In this document: in pieces, positions 25,740 to 32,999 of the stretch
Numbering within the stretch: position 1 is the first letter of the stretch
How the letters are laid out: every line of letters starts with the position of its first letter
Origin: Neisseria sp.
GTDB taxonomy: Bacteria > Pseudomonadota > Gammaproteobacteria > Burkholderiales > Neisseriaceae
Direction: 5' to 3'
DNA: 33,007 nt
NCBI GenBank assembly: GCA_030538415.1
Contig: JAUNTY010000034.1
Coordinates: forward strand, 1 to 33,007
The notes under the pieces: generated by a model
What the model was told of the DNA's origin: nothing
Seen by the model: the letters and a program-made list of their open reading frames with translations, nothing else
Database searches by the model: none
Position numbers and translations under genes: made by a program

Positions 25740-25810
25740 GATGAGAAACAAATAATCAAAACGAAAACAATGCTTTTGAAAGCAGGCCTGAAATTATTTC
25801 AGCCCAAGGC

Positions 25811-25839
25811 TTGCCAAATTTGTCTGCTGTGGGCATAAT
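25811..25839 (+). promoter_or_regulatory. Promoter of tRNA-Thr
   Basis: TTGCCA (25811-25816) and CATAAT (25834-25839) are exactly 17 bases apart. The -10 is followed by GCGCAC, a GC-rich discriminator typical of stable-RNA promoters under growth-rate control. Transcription would start a few bases before the tRNA. Confidence 0.75.
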
Positions 25840-25851
25840 GCGCACTTCTTC

Positions 25852-25927
25852 GCCGGTATAGCTCAGTTGGTAGAGCAGCTGACTTGTAATCAGAAGGTCC
25901 CGAGTTCGACTCTTGGTGCCGGCACCA
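25852..25927 (+). tRNA. tRNA-Thr (anticodon UGU)
   Basis: 76 bases folding as a cloverleaf: acceptor GCCGGTA with TGCCGGC, D arm GCTC/GAGC, anticodon loop CTTGTAA with TGT, T arm CCGAG-TTCGACT-CTTGG, discriminator A and encoded CCA at 25925-25927. It reads ACA and other ACN codons. One G-A mismatch stands at the top of the anticodon stem. Confidence 0.96.
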
Positions 25928-25934
25928 GAATCAA

Positions 25935-25965
25935 AACAGCCCGATAGCTTTATCGGGCTGTTTTT
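25935..25965 (+). terminator. Intrinsic terminator of tRNA-Thr
   Basis: AACAGCCCGATA and TATCGGGCTGTT around GCTT, followed by TTTATTT. The single tRNA is its own transcription unit. Confidence 0.93.
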
Positions 25966-25989
25966 ATTTGGTTTGTCAAAAAGGCTTGG

Positions 25990-26106
25990 TTAGCGGCCTG
26001 AAACCTGCATGGCGGCTCTGGCGGGCAGCGCGGCAGGTTTGCTGTTGGCGTTGAACGCGCGTTTGGCAGCCTGGAAAATGCTTTGTCGTCTGCGGTGTTG
26101 CATCAT
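25990..26106 (-). CDS. Possible 38-residue basic protein
   Basis: A short frame starting MMQHRRRQSIFQAAKRAF and ending MQVSGR. A strong ribosome site, AAGGAG, lies six bases before the ATG at 26106, far better than for the longer frame starting at 26196. The peptide is very basic (Arg/Lys-rich head) with Ala-rich middle and no membrane segment. I recognise no family. The gene converges on the tRNA-Thr terminator. The ribosome site is the main support, and it could be chance. Confidence 0.45.
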   Translation of the reverse strand: MMQHRRRQSIFQAAKRAFNANSKPAALPARAAMQVSGR

Positions 26107-26232
26107 AAACTCCTTTATTTTTAAAGCGGTGTCGGCTTGAGGTTTGCCGCACAGTATGGATGGAGTATGTGACGCCTTGATTAAAGCGTGGTTCACCCGA
26201 TTACTTTTACTTACATTGCGCGGATGTGGCAG

Positions 26233-26604
26233 TCAGGGCCACAGCCACGCCCATACGCGGCGGCCTTCGCTTTGCAGAATCGTGTAGGTGCGGCAGGCGG
26301 CGGCTGTGTTCATGCTTTCGAGGCCGATGCCTTTGGCGGCCAGTGCCGCGGCGATTTTGGGATGAAGAAACTGCTGCATTTCGCCTGTACCCACCAGCAC
26401 CACTTCCGGTAAAGCATGGGCGCTGCCTGTTTCCAACAACATGTCGGCAGTCAGTTCGGACGGCGAGGCCGCATTTGGGCGGTTGATGCTGCCGGGGCGC
26501 AACACAACGGCTTCGGTGTATGTGTTGCCGTTGATTTCCAGCTGCCCCGGGGCGTAGCCGTCGAGGACGAATTCTTCGGAATGGTGGTTTTCTTCAATCT
26601 GCAT
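26233..26604 (-). CDS. Mth938-like domain protein
   Basis: A 123-residue protein of the Mth938/NDUFAF3 fold (formerly DUF498). The stretches YAPGQLEINGNTYTEAVVL, LPEVVLVGTGEMQQFLHPKIAAAL and GIGLESMNTAAACRTYTIL follow the family pattern. Mitochondrial relatives help assemble complex I; the bacterial role is not established. It diverges from hom, with the hom promoter 60-90 bases away. Confidence 0.85.
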   Translation of the reverse strand: MQIEENHHSEEFVLDGYAPGQLEINGNTYTEAVVLRPGSINRPNAASPSELTADMLLETGSAHALPEVVLVGTGEMQQFLHPKIAAALAAKGIGLESMNTAAACRTYTILQSEGRRVWAWLWP

Positions 26605-26664
26605 AATGGTTTTCCATAAAATTCAGGTGCAAAATCAGGCAAATTCGGGTAGCATTGAAGCCCT

Positions 26665-26693
26665 TTGTTCAGAGCGATTTCGCAAGCTATACT
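26665..26693 (+). promoter_or_regulatory. Promoter of hom
   Basis: TTGTTC (26665-26670) and TATACT (26688-26693) are 17 bases apart, placing the start about 22 bases before the ATG. No attenuator or riboswitch is visible in this short leader. Confidence 0.6.
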
Positions 26694-26721
26694 AACATAC
26701 AACGGCTTAACAGGAGACACG

Positions 26722-28038
26722 ATGAAGCCAATCAATATCGGGATTTTGGGTTTGGGAACGGTCGGCAGCGGCGCCGTCGGCGTTTTGCGCAACAATGCGG
26801 AAGAAATCAGCCGCCGCCTCGGCCGTGATGTCAGCGTGTTTATGGTATCGACCCGCAATGCGGAAAAAGCCCGTGCGGTTTGCGATGAAGCCACCCTGAT
26901 TACCGATGATCCGTTTGCCGTTGTCAAGCATCCTGAAGTGGATGTGGTGGTGGAGTTGTTCGGCGGCACCGATATCGCCAGAGATTTGGTGCTGGAAGCG
27001 GTTAAAAACGGCAAACATGTGGTGACGGCCAATAAAAAGCTGCTTGCCGAATACGGCAATGAAATTTTCAGACTGGCCGAAGAAAAAAACGTCATGGTGA
27101 ATTTTGAAGCAGCTGTGGCGGGCGGCATTCCGATTATCAAGGCGCTGCGCGAAGGCCTGGCCGCCAACAACATCCAATCGATTGCAGGCATCATCAACGG
27201 CACCAGCAACTTCATCCTCACCGAAATGCGCGAAAAAGGCAGCGCCTTTGCCGATGTATTGAAACAGGCGCAGGAATTGGGTTATGCCGAAGCCGACCCC
27301 ACGTTTGACATCGAAGGTCACGACGCCGGCCACAAAATCACCATCATGAGCGCGCTGGCATTCGGCACGCCGGTGAACTTCGACGCCTGTTATCTGGAAG
27401 GCATCAGCAAACTCGACAGCCGCGACATCAAATACGCCGAAGAGCTGGGCTATCGTGTGAAATTGCTCGGTATTACCCGCAAGAGCGACAAAGGCATCGA
27501 ATTGCGCGTGCATCCCACGCTGATTCCCGAATGCCGCCTGCTGGCCAATGTCAACGGCGTGATGAACGCCGTGCGCGTGGATGCCGACATGGTGGGCGAA
27601 ACCCTGTATTACGGCGCAGGCGCGGGCGCATTGCCGACCGCCAGCGCAGTGGTGGCCGATATTGTCGACATCAGTCGCCTGATGACGGCCGATTCGGGCA
27701 ACCGTGTACCGCATCTGGCTTTCCAGTCGGGTGAAGTGAAGCCTCAGCATATGCTTTCTATGGATGAAATCACCAGCAGCTACTATCTGCGTGTGGAAGC
27801 GGAAGACAAACCCGGCGTGCTCGGCCAGATTGCCAATCTGCTGGCCAAAGAAGGGGTGTCGATTGAGGCGTTGATTCAGAAGGGTGTCATCAAACAGAGC
27901 ATTGCCGAAATCGTGATTCTGACCCACAGCACGGTGGAGAAAAACATCAAGGCGGCCATCGCCGCTATCGAAGCGCTGGATTCGGTAGGGCGTCCGGTGG
28001 TGATGATCCGCATGGAGAGCCTGCATGCCCACGGTTAA
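26722..28038 (+). CDS. hom: Homoserine dehydrogenase
   Basis: Reduces aspartate semialdehyde to homoserine, the branch precursor of methionine, threonine and isoleucine. The 438-residue protein has the nucleotide-binding GLGTVGSG at 10-17, VVTANKKLLAEYG, the catalytic-region GGIPIIKALREGLAANNI and IINGTSNFI, and a C-terminal ACT domain (from about YYLRVEAEDKPGVLGQIA) for allosteric control. I chose the ATG at 26722 behind an AGGAG site; the frame is open upstream to 26665. It overlaps the next gene by 14 bases. metX and metW lie 1 kb downstream. Confidence 0.97.
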   Translation: MKPINIGILGLGTVGSGAVGVLRNNAEEISRRLGRDVSVFMVSTRNAEKARAVCDEATLITDDPFAVVKHPEVDVVVELFGGTDIARDLVLEAVKNGKHVVTANKKLLAEYGNEIFRLAEEKNVMVNFEAAVAGGIPIIKALREGLAANNIQSIAGIINGTSNFILTEMREKGSAFADVLKQAQELGYAEADPTFDIEGHDAGHKITIMSALAFGTPVNFDACYLEGISKLDSRDIKYAEELGYRVKLLGITRKSDKGIELRVHPTLIPECRLLANVNGVMNAVRVDADMVGETLYYGAGAGALPTASAVVADIVDISRLMTADSGNRVPHLAFQSGEVKPQHMLSMDEITSSYYLRVEAEDKPGVLGQIANLLAKEGVSIEALIQKGVIKQSIAEIVILTHSTVEKNIKAAIAAIEALDSVGRPVVMIRMESLHAHG

Positions 28039-28450
28039 ACCTGAGCCGACGCCCGAAGCGCAGCGCCGCCGCGCCAAAGCCAAAATCCGCACTATCCGTA
28101 TCTGGTTTTGGGTGGTGATGGCGCTGTTGGCAGGCTTTTTCTTTCTGTCGCAATGCGCGTTATCCAAACCCAAAGCCAAGCAGATGATTATTGACTCGTG
28201 CGTGAAAAACGTGCCGTTTTCCGAAAAATGGCAGGCCGATTTGAAAGCAGGCGGTCTGGAGGGGCGTTCGGCGGAAGTGATTGACGATTACTGCACCTGC
28301 ATGTGGGACGAGCCGCTGGAAAAGCTGACTGAAAAACAAATTCAGTCGATGAGCAAAATCAGCGCGCAAGAGCAACTCGATTTGCTCGGCGGTGCGGCGG
28401 CTTTCGAAGCGCGCGACCGCCAATGCGTAGGGGCATTGAAAGTGCAATAA
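28025..28450 (+). CDS. Small membrane-anchored protein with conserved-looking cysteines
   Basis: A 141-residue protein with a basic head (RRRAKAK), one membrane segment at about 25-43 (IWFWVVMALLAGFFFLSQ) and an outside domain. Cysteines stand at 44, 59, 90, 92 and 134, including a CTC pair, so disulfide bonds or metal binding are possible. The start overlaps the hom end by 14 bases in another frame, indicating coupled translation. I do not recognise the family. The overlap may only reflect compaction. A DUS hairpin closes the transcript. Confidence 0.8.
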   Translation: MPTVKPEPTPEAQRRRAKAKIRTIRIWFWVVMALLAGFFFLSQCALSKPKAKQMIIDSCVKNVPFSEKWQADLKAGGLEGRSAEVIDDYCTCMWDEPLEKLTEKQIQSMSKISAQEQLDLLGGAAAFEARDRQCVGALKVQ

Positions 28451-28471
28451 GGATTGTGTCAAGCAATGATG

Positions 28472-28507
28472 AAGGCCGTCTGAAAGCAAATGCTTTCAGA
28501 CGGCCTT
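28472..28507. terminator. DUS inverted-pair terminator behind the hom transcript
   Basis: Two 17-base arms (AAGGCCGTCTGAAAGCA and its inverse) around AA, a near-perfect palindrome of 36 bases ending 57 bases past the stop. Confidence 0.85.
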
Positions 28508-28541
28508 ATTGATTTGAATAAAACGGAAACGCAGTCAGGTT

Positions 28542-28600
28542 GAGAACTTTGCAAAATTCCTGCGCGGGTGCGACGGGCAGGGGAATTTTGCAAAGTTCTC
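28542..28600. repeat. Inverted-repeat unit with 19-base arms, IS5-end-like
   Basis: GAGAACTTTGCAAAATTCC (28542-28560) is perfectly inverted at 28582-28600 around a 21-base GC-rich spacer with GCGCGGGTGCGACGGGC. The same spacer and right arm recur at 155-190. The arms resemble, from memory, the GAGACCTTTGCAAAA ends of IS1106-type elements. No transposase fits inside, so it is a miniature or collapsed form. Confidence 0.6.
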
Positions 28601-28621
28601 AGGTTGTTTGATGAATGGATA

Positions 28622-28729
28622 TATAGTCGGAGAAATTAGATTCTGATACAAGGCGGCGAGCCACAGACAGTACAAATAGTACGACAAGGCGAGCCAACGC
28701 CGTAGCAGAAACTAATTTCTTCGACTATA
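28622..28729. repeat. Correia-like element, TATAGTCGGAGAAAT end type
   Basis: 108 bases with left end TATAGTCGGAGAAATTAG and inverted right end TATAGTCGAAGAAATTAG. The core has GCCACAGACAGTAC, ATAGTACGACAAGGCG and CCAACGCCGTAGCAG. Same length as the copy at 16065, but T replaces G in both ends at the same place. Confidence 0.82.
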
Positions 28730-28746
28730 GTTGCAACGCCTACCTG

Positions 28747-28926
28747 TCAGGCATAAGCCATCCACACATACCAAAGCAGCGCGATTACCGCCGCCGCCAA
28801 AAATACCCACGCGCTGATTTGCACCACCTCGTGCAACGCCCGCTTCTGCTTGCGGCTGAACAGGCGGTGGACAATGAGTGCAATCAGGGCGATAAAAAAG
28901 AAAATGCGCAATATGCGGCCAATCAT
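28747..28926 (-). CDS. 59-residue protein with two membrane segments
   Basis: Starts MIGRILRIFFFIALIALIV and ends ALLWYVWMAYA. Two hydrophobic segments (about 5-21 and 36-57) flank a basic loop RLFSRKQKRALHEVV, so both ends probably face the same side. The ATG at 28926 has an AAAGGAA ribosome site; the longer frame to 29088 includes a DUS and is rejected. I do not recognise the family. It diverges from metX. Confidence 0.7.
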   Translation of the reverse strand: MIGRILRIFFFIALIALIVHRLFSRKQKRALHEVVQISAWVFLAAAVIALLWYVWMAYA

Positions 28927-29050
28927 GCCGATTCCTTTGCTTCGGCTTGACCTAGACGGCGAAGCACGTTGGCCGCAGCCAATCGGTTGGCTTTTCCGCG
29001 AAGAAGGGCAGCACGGTAGAATAATGTCACAATGATTCAAGCTTTCTTTG

Positions 29051-29062
29051 AGGCCGTCTGAA
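29051..29062 (+). repeat. DUS upstream of metX
   Basis: Exact AGGCCGTCTGAA, unpaired, just before the candidate metX promoter. Confidence 0.9.
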
Positions 29063-29083
29063 AGGATTGAGCCGCCGACCGCA

Positions 29084-29112
29084 TGCACAAACCGGCTTCA
29101 AGCCGCTATAAT
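29084..29112 (+). promoter_or_regulatory. Candidate promoter of metX-metW
   Basis: TGCACA (29084-29089) and a perfect TATAAT (29107-29112) are 17 bases apart. The start would lie about 25 bases before the metX ATG. Confidence 0.5.
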
Positions 29113-29143
29113 AACGGTTTTCCGCACACATTGCCCGCCAGAA

Positions 29144-30283
29144 ATGACCACCGACGCCCACACAGACTTCGCGCTTGCGCAAAAAATCCCGTTTGACGCA
29201 CCGTTTGCCCTGCAAAACGGCCAAATCTTGCCGCGCTTCGATTTGATGGTGGAAACCTACGGCAAGCTCAATGCCGACAAAAGCAATGCTGTTCTGATTT
29301 GTCACGCGCTCTCCGGCAACCACCATGTGGCAGGCCGCTATTCGCCTGAAGACAAACATCCCGGCTGGTGGGATTCCATGGTCGGCGCGGGCAAGCCGAT
29401 TGATACCGGGCGGTTTTTTGTGGTGGGGCTCAACAATCTCGGCGGCTGCCACGGCAGCACCGGCCCCCTGGCGCACAATCCGGCCACCGGCCACGATTAC
29501 GGCGCCGATTTTCCGATGGTGACGGTGAAAGACTGGGTGCGCTCGCAGGCGGTGTTGGCCGATTATCTCGGCATCCGCCAATGGGCGGCAGTGGTCGGCG
29601 GCAGCCTCGGCGGCATGCAGGCGCTGCAATGGGCGATTGACTTTCCCGAGCGCGTGCGCCATGCCTTGGTGATTGCCTCCTCGCCCAAACTCTCCACCCA
29701 AAACATCGCCTTCAACGACGTGGCGCGGCAGGCAATTCTGACCGACCCTGATTTCTACGGCGGCCATTACGCCCGCTTCGGCAAACTGCCCAAACGCGGC
29801 CTCAAAATCGCCCGCATGATGGGACACATCACTTATCTGGCCGAAGAAGGCTTGGGCAAGAAATTCGGCCGCGAGCTGCGCAGCAACGGCTACCAATACG
29901 GCTACGACACCGAATTCGAAGTCGAATCCTATCTGCGCTATCAGGGCGACAAATTTGCCGAAAGCTTTGATGCCAACACCTATCTCTTGATGACCAAAGC
30001 GCTGGACTATTTCGACCCCGCCGCCGAATACGGGCATAATCTTCAGACGGCCTTGAGTCATACGCAGGCCAAATTCTTCGTGGCAAGCTTCAGCAGCGAC
30101 TGGCGCTTCGCCCCCGAGCGCTCGCACGAATTGGTCAAAGCGTTGGTGGCGGCGCAAAAACCGGTGCAATACATCGAAGTCGAATCCCATCACGGCCACG
30201 ACGCCTTTTTGATGGAAGACGCGCCGTATATCAAGGCAGTGCGCGCTTATATGAACCATGTTGACAAGGAATCGCACCCGTGA
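29144..30283 (+). CDS. metX: Homoserine O-acyltransferase MetX
   Basis: Activates homoserine for methionine synthesis by acylation. The alpha/beta-hydrolase-fold protein of 379 residues has the nucleophile Ser154 in GGSLGGMQ, the [12 protein letters not shown] substrate loop, and HHGHDAFL with the catalytic His. It is annotated as acetyltransferase in Neisseria, but some MetX members use succinyl-CoA, and I cannot tell from sequence alone. I chose the ATG at 29144 ([11 protein letters not shown]), as the upstream frame crosses a DUS and the promoter. The stop overlaps metW. A DUS lies in frame at 30042-30053. Confidence 0.94.
   Translation: MTTDAHTDFALAQKIPFDAPFALQNGQILPRFDLMVETYGKLNADKSNAVLICHALSGNHHVAGRYSPEDKHPGWWDSMVGAGKPIDTGRFFVVGLNNLGGCHGSTGPLAHNPATGHDYGADFPMVTVKDWVRSQAVLADYLGIRQWAAVVGGSLGGMQALQWAIDFPERVRHALVIASSPKLSTQNIAFNDVARQAILTDPDFYGGHYARFGKLPKRGLKIARMMGHITYLAEEGLGKKFGRELRSNGYQYGYDTEFEVESYLRYQGDKFAESFDANTYLLMTKALDYFDPAAEYGHNLQTALSHTQAKFFVASFSSDWRFAPERSHELVKALVAAQKPVQYIEVESHHGHDAFLMEDAPYIKAVRAYMNHVDKESHP
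30042..30053 (-). repeat. DUS inside metX
   Basis: TTCAGACGGCCT, in frame, encoding part of LQTAL. Exact AG-DUS in the coding region. Confidence 0.85.
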
Positions 30284-30861
30284 AATTGCGCGACGATCTA
30301 CAATTGATTTACGACTGGATTCCCACCGGCAGCCGCGTGCTCGATTTGGGCTGCGGCGACGGCGAATTATTGGCGGCATTGGTGTCAGAAAAACAATGCA
30401 GCGGCTACGGTGTGGAAATCGACAGCGATGAAGTAGTGGCCGCCATCGGCCGCGGCATCAACGTGATTCAGGCCGATTTGGAACGCGGCTTGCAGGCATT
30501 CGGCGACAACAGTTTCGATGTCATCGTATTGAGCCAAACCATCCAGGCCATGCAGAACACCGAAACCATCTTGCGCGACCTGACCCGCGTGGCGAAACAG
30601 GCGATAGTGTCGTTTCCCAATTTCGGCTATTGGCGCAACCGTCTGCAAATCACTTTTGGCGGCCATATGCCGGTATCGGAGCGGATGCCTTACCAATGGT
30701 ATAACACGCCGAATATCCATTGGTGCACCTTGCAGGATTTCGACCGTTTGTGCGCCAAAAACAATATCCGCGTGCTGGAGCGCACGGTGATGACCGGCAG
30801 CCGCCGCATCAACGCGCTGCCGAATCTGTTGGGCAGCCTGGCTTTTTACCGGGTGGGCTAA
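30280..30861 (+). CDS. metW: Methionine biosynthesis protein MetW
   Basis: A 193-residue methyltransferase-fold protein with [15 protein letters not shown] as cofactor motif and GVEIDSDEV and [11 protein letters not shown] blocks. MetW is found beside metX in many Proteobacteria and is needed for methionine synthesis or for MetX activity in some. The start is the GTG at 30280, overlapping the metX stop as GTGA, which couples the two. Confidence 0.92.
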   Translation: MKLRDDLQLIYDWIPTGSRVLDLGCGDGELLAALVSEKQCSGYGVEIDSDEVVAAIGRGINVIQADLERGLQAFGDNSFDVIVLSQTIQAMQNTETILRDLTRVAKQAIVSFPNFGYWRNRLQITFGGHMPVSERMPYQWYNTPNIHWCTLQDFDRLCAKNNIRVLERTVMTGSRRINALPNLLGSLAFYRVG

Positions 30862-30890
30862 GCAATAGTTATCCGGAATAAGGATATTTG

Positions 30891-30968
30891 AGGCCGTCTG
30901 AAAACCGCGCTTGTAAGCCGGCAGAGCAAATGCATGTCCGATTGCTGACAGATGGTTTCAGACGGCCT
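30891..30968. terminator. Spaced DUS inverted pair after metW
   Basis: AGGCCGTCTGAA (30891-30902) and TTCAGACGGCCT (30957-30968) are inverted with about 54 bases between. Such a long loop makes it a weak terminator. Confidence 0.6.
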
Positions 30969-30999
30969 CTGGTGCAACACAGGCGGCCAAAACATCGAA

Positions 31000-31107
31000 T
31001 ACAGTGGCTAAACTTAATATTTGATACAAGGCAGCAAGCCGCAGACAGTACCGATAGTGCGACAAGGTGCAGCAACGCCGTAGCAGATATTAAGTTTAGC
31101 CACTATA
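31000..31107. repeat. Correia-like element, TATAGTGGCTAAACT end type
   Basis: 108 bases; ends TACAGTGGCTAAACTTAATA and (inverted) TATAGTGGCTAAACTTAATA. Of the copies here these ends are closest to the classical TATAGTGGATTAA. The core has GCCGCAGACAGTAC and CAACGCCGTAGCAG. It ends 26 bases before the dehydrogenase start, and its right end gives TATAAC. Confidence 0.82.
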
Positions 31108-31133
31108 ACACTGATTCGGAGCAACATTGACAC

Positions 31134-31856
31134 ATGAACAGCAAAGTGATTATCAGCGGCCACAGCGCCGGTTTGGGTTTGGCGCTGGCCGCACATTATC
31201 TGCATCGCGGTTACATGGTATTGGGCTTGGCAAGGCGCACGGTCGGCGGTTGGCCGTCTGAAAAACTACAGCAATATCCGCTTGATTTAAGCGACAGCAA
31301 AGCCTTGGCCGATTGGCTTTCAGACGGCCTTTTAAAGCGGTTTGTGCAGGATGCCGAAGAAATCGTGCTGATTAACAATGCCGGCGTGGTGGTGCCGAAT
31401 GCGGTTGCCGGTGCGCAAGATGCCGCAGCCATCAGCCGAGCCGTGTCATTGAATGTGACCGCACCGCTTTTGTTAAGCAATGCCGCGGTTGCAGCCAAGC
31501 CCGATGCTGCTCAATTAAAAATCGTACACATCAGCAGCGGCGCAGGACGTAATGCTTATCCGGGCTGGAGCGTTTACGGCGCCACCAAGGCAGCGTTGGA
31601 TCACCATGCGCTTTGTATGGCGGCGGAAGCACATCAGGGCGTCAGCATCATCAGCGTGGCGCCGGGCGTGGTCGACACCGGCATGCAGGCCGAAATCCGC
31701 GCAGCTACCGAAGAAACATTTCCGCTGCGGCAGCGCTTTGTGGATTTGAAACAGCAGGGCGGCTTGAGCGTCCCTGCGGACACCGCCGCACGGATTGCCG
31801 CCATGATTGCGGATGCGTCTTTCGGCGAAACGGTGGTGCGGGATGTGCGCGATTAA
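31134..31856 (+). CDS. Short-chain dehydrogenase/reductase
   Basis: A 240-residue NAD(P)-dependent oxidoreductase of the SDR family. It shows the cofactor loop SGHSAGLG near the N-terminus, LINNAG, the catalytic Ser in HISSGAG and the YGATK pair of Tyr and Lys, then APGVVDTGM. The substrate is unknown; no neighbouring gene suggests one. Two inverted DUS, at 31251 and 31319, lie in frame and supply WPSEKL and LSDGLL in a surface region after the first beta strands. The start lies just after a Correia-like element. Confidence 0.88.
   Translation: MNSKVIISGHSAGLGLALAAHYLHRGYMVLGLARRTVGGWPSEKLQQYPLDLSDSKALADWLSDGLLKRFVQDAEEIVLINNAGVVVPNAVAGAQDAAAISRAVSLNVTAPLLLSNAAVAAKPDAAQLKIVHISSGAGRNAYPGWSVYGATKAALDHHALCMAAEAHQGVSIISVAPGVVDTGMQAEIRAATEETFPLRQRFVDLKQQGGLSVPADTAARIAAMIADASFGETVVRDVRD
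31251..31330. repeat. Inverted pair of DUS inside the dehydrogenase gene
   Basis: GGCCGTCTGAAA (31252-31263) and TTTCAGACGGCC (31318-31329) are exact inverses, about 54 bases apart, both read through in frame. Confidence 0.85.
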
Positions 31857-31908
31857 GCCGTGCAAGCGGCAGAACAGACGAAGAAATAAAAAAAGCTTCA
31901 CATGATTG

Positions 31909-31920
31909 AGGCCGTCTGAA
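31909..31920 (+). repeat. DUS between the dehydrogenase and Smr genes
   Basis: Exact AGGCCGTCTGAA, single, 20 bases before the Smr-domain ATG. Confidence 0.9.
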
Positions 31921-31939
31921 ACAGATTGGACAAACAGCG

Positions 31940-32545
31940 ATGAACAACGATTTTCAAGACACATTAAAAGCATTGGGCAAACAGGCCAAACAGGCGGCGC
32001 AGGTGCGCGCCGAGGCCGAGGCGAAAGCGCGCAAGCAGGCTGCGGCAGAAGTGGATTTTGCCAAGGAAATGGGCGGCGTGACACCACTGAAAAACAGCCA
32101 ACGCTATGCACCGCCGCGCGACACTTCACCCATCAAGCCGCGCCGCGAAGATGAAGCGCTGCTCGAAGCCGAAGATTATTTTTATGTCGGCGACGGTGGT
32201 TGGGACGAGCCGCCTGCCAGTTTCAGTAAAAACGGCCAAGGGCAAAACGACATCCGCCGCCTGCAAAGCGGCCATTGGCCGGTAGTGGCCGATGTGGATT
32301 TGCACGGATACACGCAGGAGCAGGCGCAGCAGGTATTGAATGAGTTTATCGAATTTGTGGCCGGACGCGGCGTGTGCGGCGAAATCGTACACGGCAGCGG
32401 CTTGGGCTCTTCCGGCTATAAGCCGGTGTTGAAAAATCTGGTGCGCCGTTGGCTGATGGCGCATCCCGACGTATTGGCTTACGCAGAACCGCACAAAGGC
32501 AATGACGGTGCGGTAAGAATTCTGATCAAGCGTAACCGCCTGTAA
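31940..32545 (+). CDS. Smr-domain protein
   Basis: A 201-residue protein with a charged Ala/Lys-rich N-terminal half and a C-terminal Smr (MutS2-related) nuclease domain. The domain shows DVDLHGYTQEQAQQVL, EIVHGSGLGSSG and the end PHKGNDGAVRILIK. E. coli SmrA and SmrB-type proteins have this layout; SmrB cleaves mRNA at collided ribosomes. Whether this one acts on RNA or DNA is not clear. The start at 31940 fits the length of that group. Confidence 0.87.
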   Translation: MNNDFQDTLKALGKQAKQAAQVRAEAEAKARKQAAAEVDFAKEMGGVTPLKNSQRYAPPRDTSPIKPRREDEALLEAEDYFYVGDGGWDEPPASFSKNGQGQNDIRRLQSGHWPVVADVDLHGYTQEQAQQVLNEFIEFVAGRGVCGEIVHGSGLGSSGYKPVLKNLVRRWLMAHPDVLAYAEPHKGNDGAVRILIKRNRL

Positions 32546-32843
32546 TCCGCATGAGATGATTTATGGGTTTTACGCGTTTTAACGGTTGTTGCAGTCATTT
32601 GAAAAGGCTTCTGGCCATCTGAAAAACAAGTTCGTTTTTGTCTGTTTTTATTCTTTTTCGAAAAATAAACAGGCTTATTTTTATATTTTTGTTCGAAATG
32701 GAATATAAATCAACAAAAGCACAAAAATAAGTTTGTTTTTTCAGGATTTTGACATAAATTACCCGTTTGCCAGCCAGGCAGATTGCTGATAGGATTTCAA
32801 AGTGAAATTGCATATAACGGCGCAATTCCGATCTGCCGAAACG

Positions 32844-32864
32844 CAAGCTGTGGTTAACAGCTTG
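32844..32864. repeat. Palindrome in the AT-rich gap
   Basis: CAAGCTGT, GGTTA, ACAGCTTG, perfect 8-base arms. Possible operator or hairpin. The upstream part (32546-32843) is AT-rich and shows no gene. Confidence 0.4.
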
Positions 32865-32880
32865 AATTTCATGCATTTGA

Positions 32881-32908
32881 TTGTGACGGAGATTGGATTT
32901 GCCATAAT
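32881..32908 (+). promoter_or_regulatory. Candidate promoter of the gene starting at 33000
   Basis: TTGTGA (32881-32886) and CATAAT (32903-32908) are 16 bases apart. The resulting leader would be about 85 bases and includes the palindrome at 32952-32969. Confidence 0.45.
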
Positions 32909-32951
32909 GAAAGTTCGTTTATGTGCAAAAAAGTTTCGAAAACGAAAAAGT

Positions 32952-32969
32952 AGGGTTTGTTCAAACCCT
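32952..32969. promoter_or_regulatory. Perfect palindrome in the leader of the last gene
   Basis: AGGGTTTG, TT, CAAACCCT: eight-base arms with no mismatch, 30 bases before the start codon. It could be an operator or a leader hairpin. Confidence 0.45.
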
Positions 32970-32999
32970 GTTTCATAACACTCAACAGAAGGGATAATT

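Noticed and set aside
26707-28179. 490-residue minus-strand frame opposite hom
   Set aside because: The sense strand encodes a complete homoserine dehydrogenase with promoter and ribosome site. The opposite frame has no recognisable motif.
28927-29088. N-terminal extension of the 59-residue membrane protein
   Set aside because: It includes a DUS and overlaps the metX promoter region; the ATG at 28926 has a proper ribosome site.
29027-30379. 450-residue minus-strand frame opposite metX
   Set aside because: metX is unambiguous, and the reverse frame is rich in His/Gly/Val as expected for a shadow frame.
32595-32876. 93-residue minus-strand frame in the AT-rich gap
   Set aside because: The sequence is low-complexity and AT-rich, with no ribosome site and no recognisable feature.
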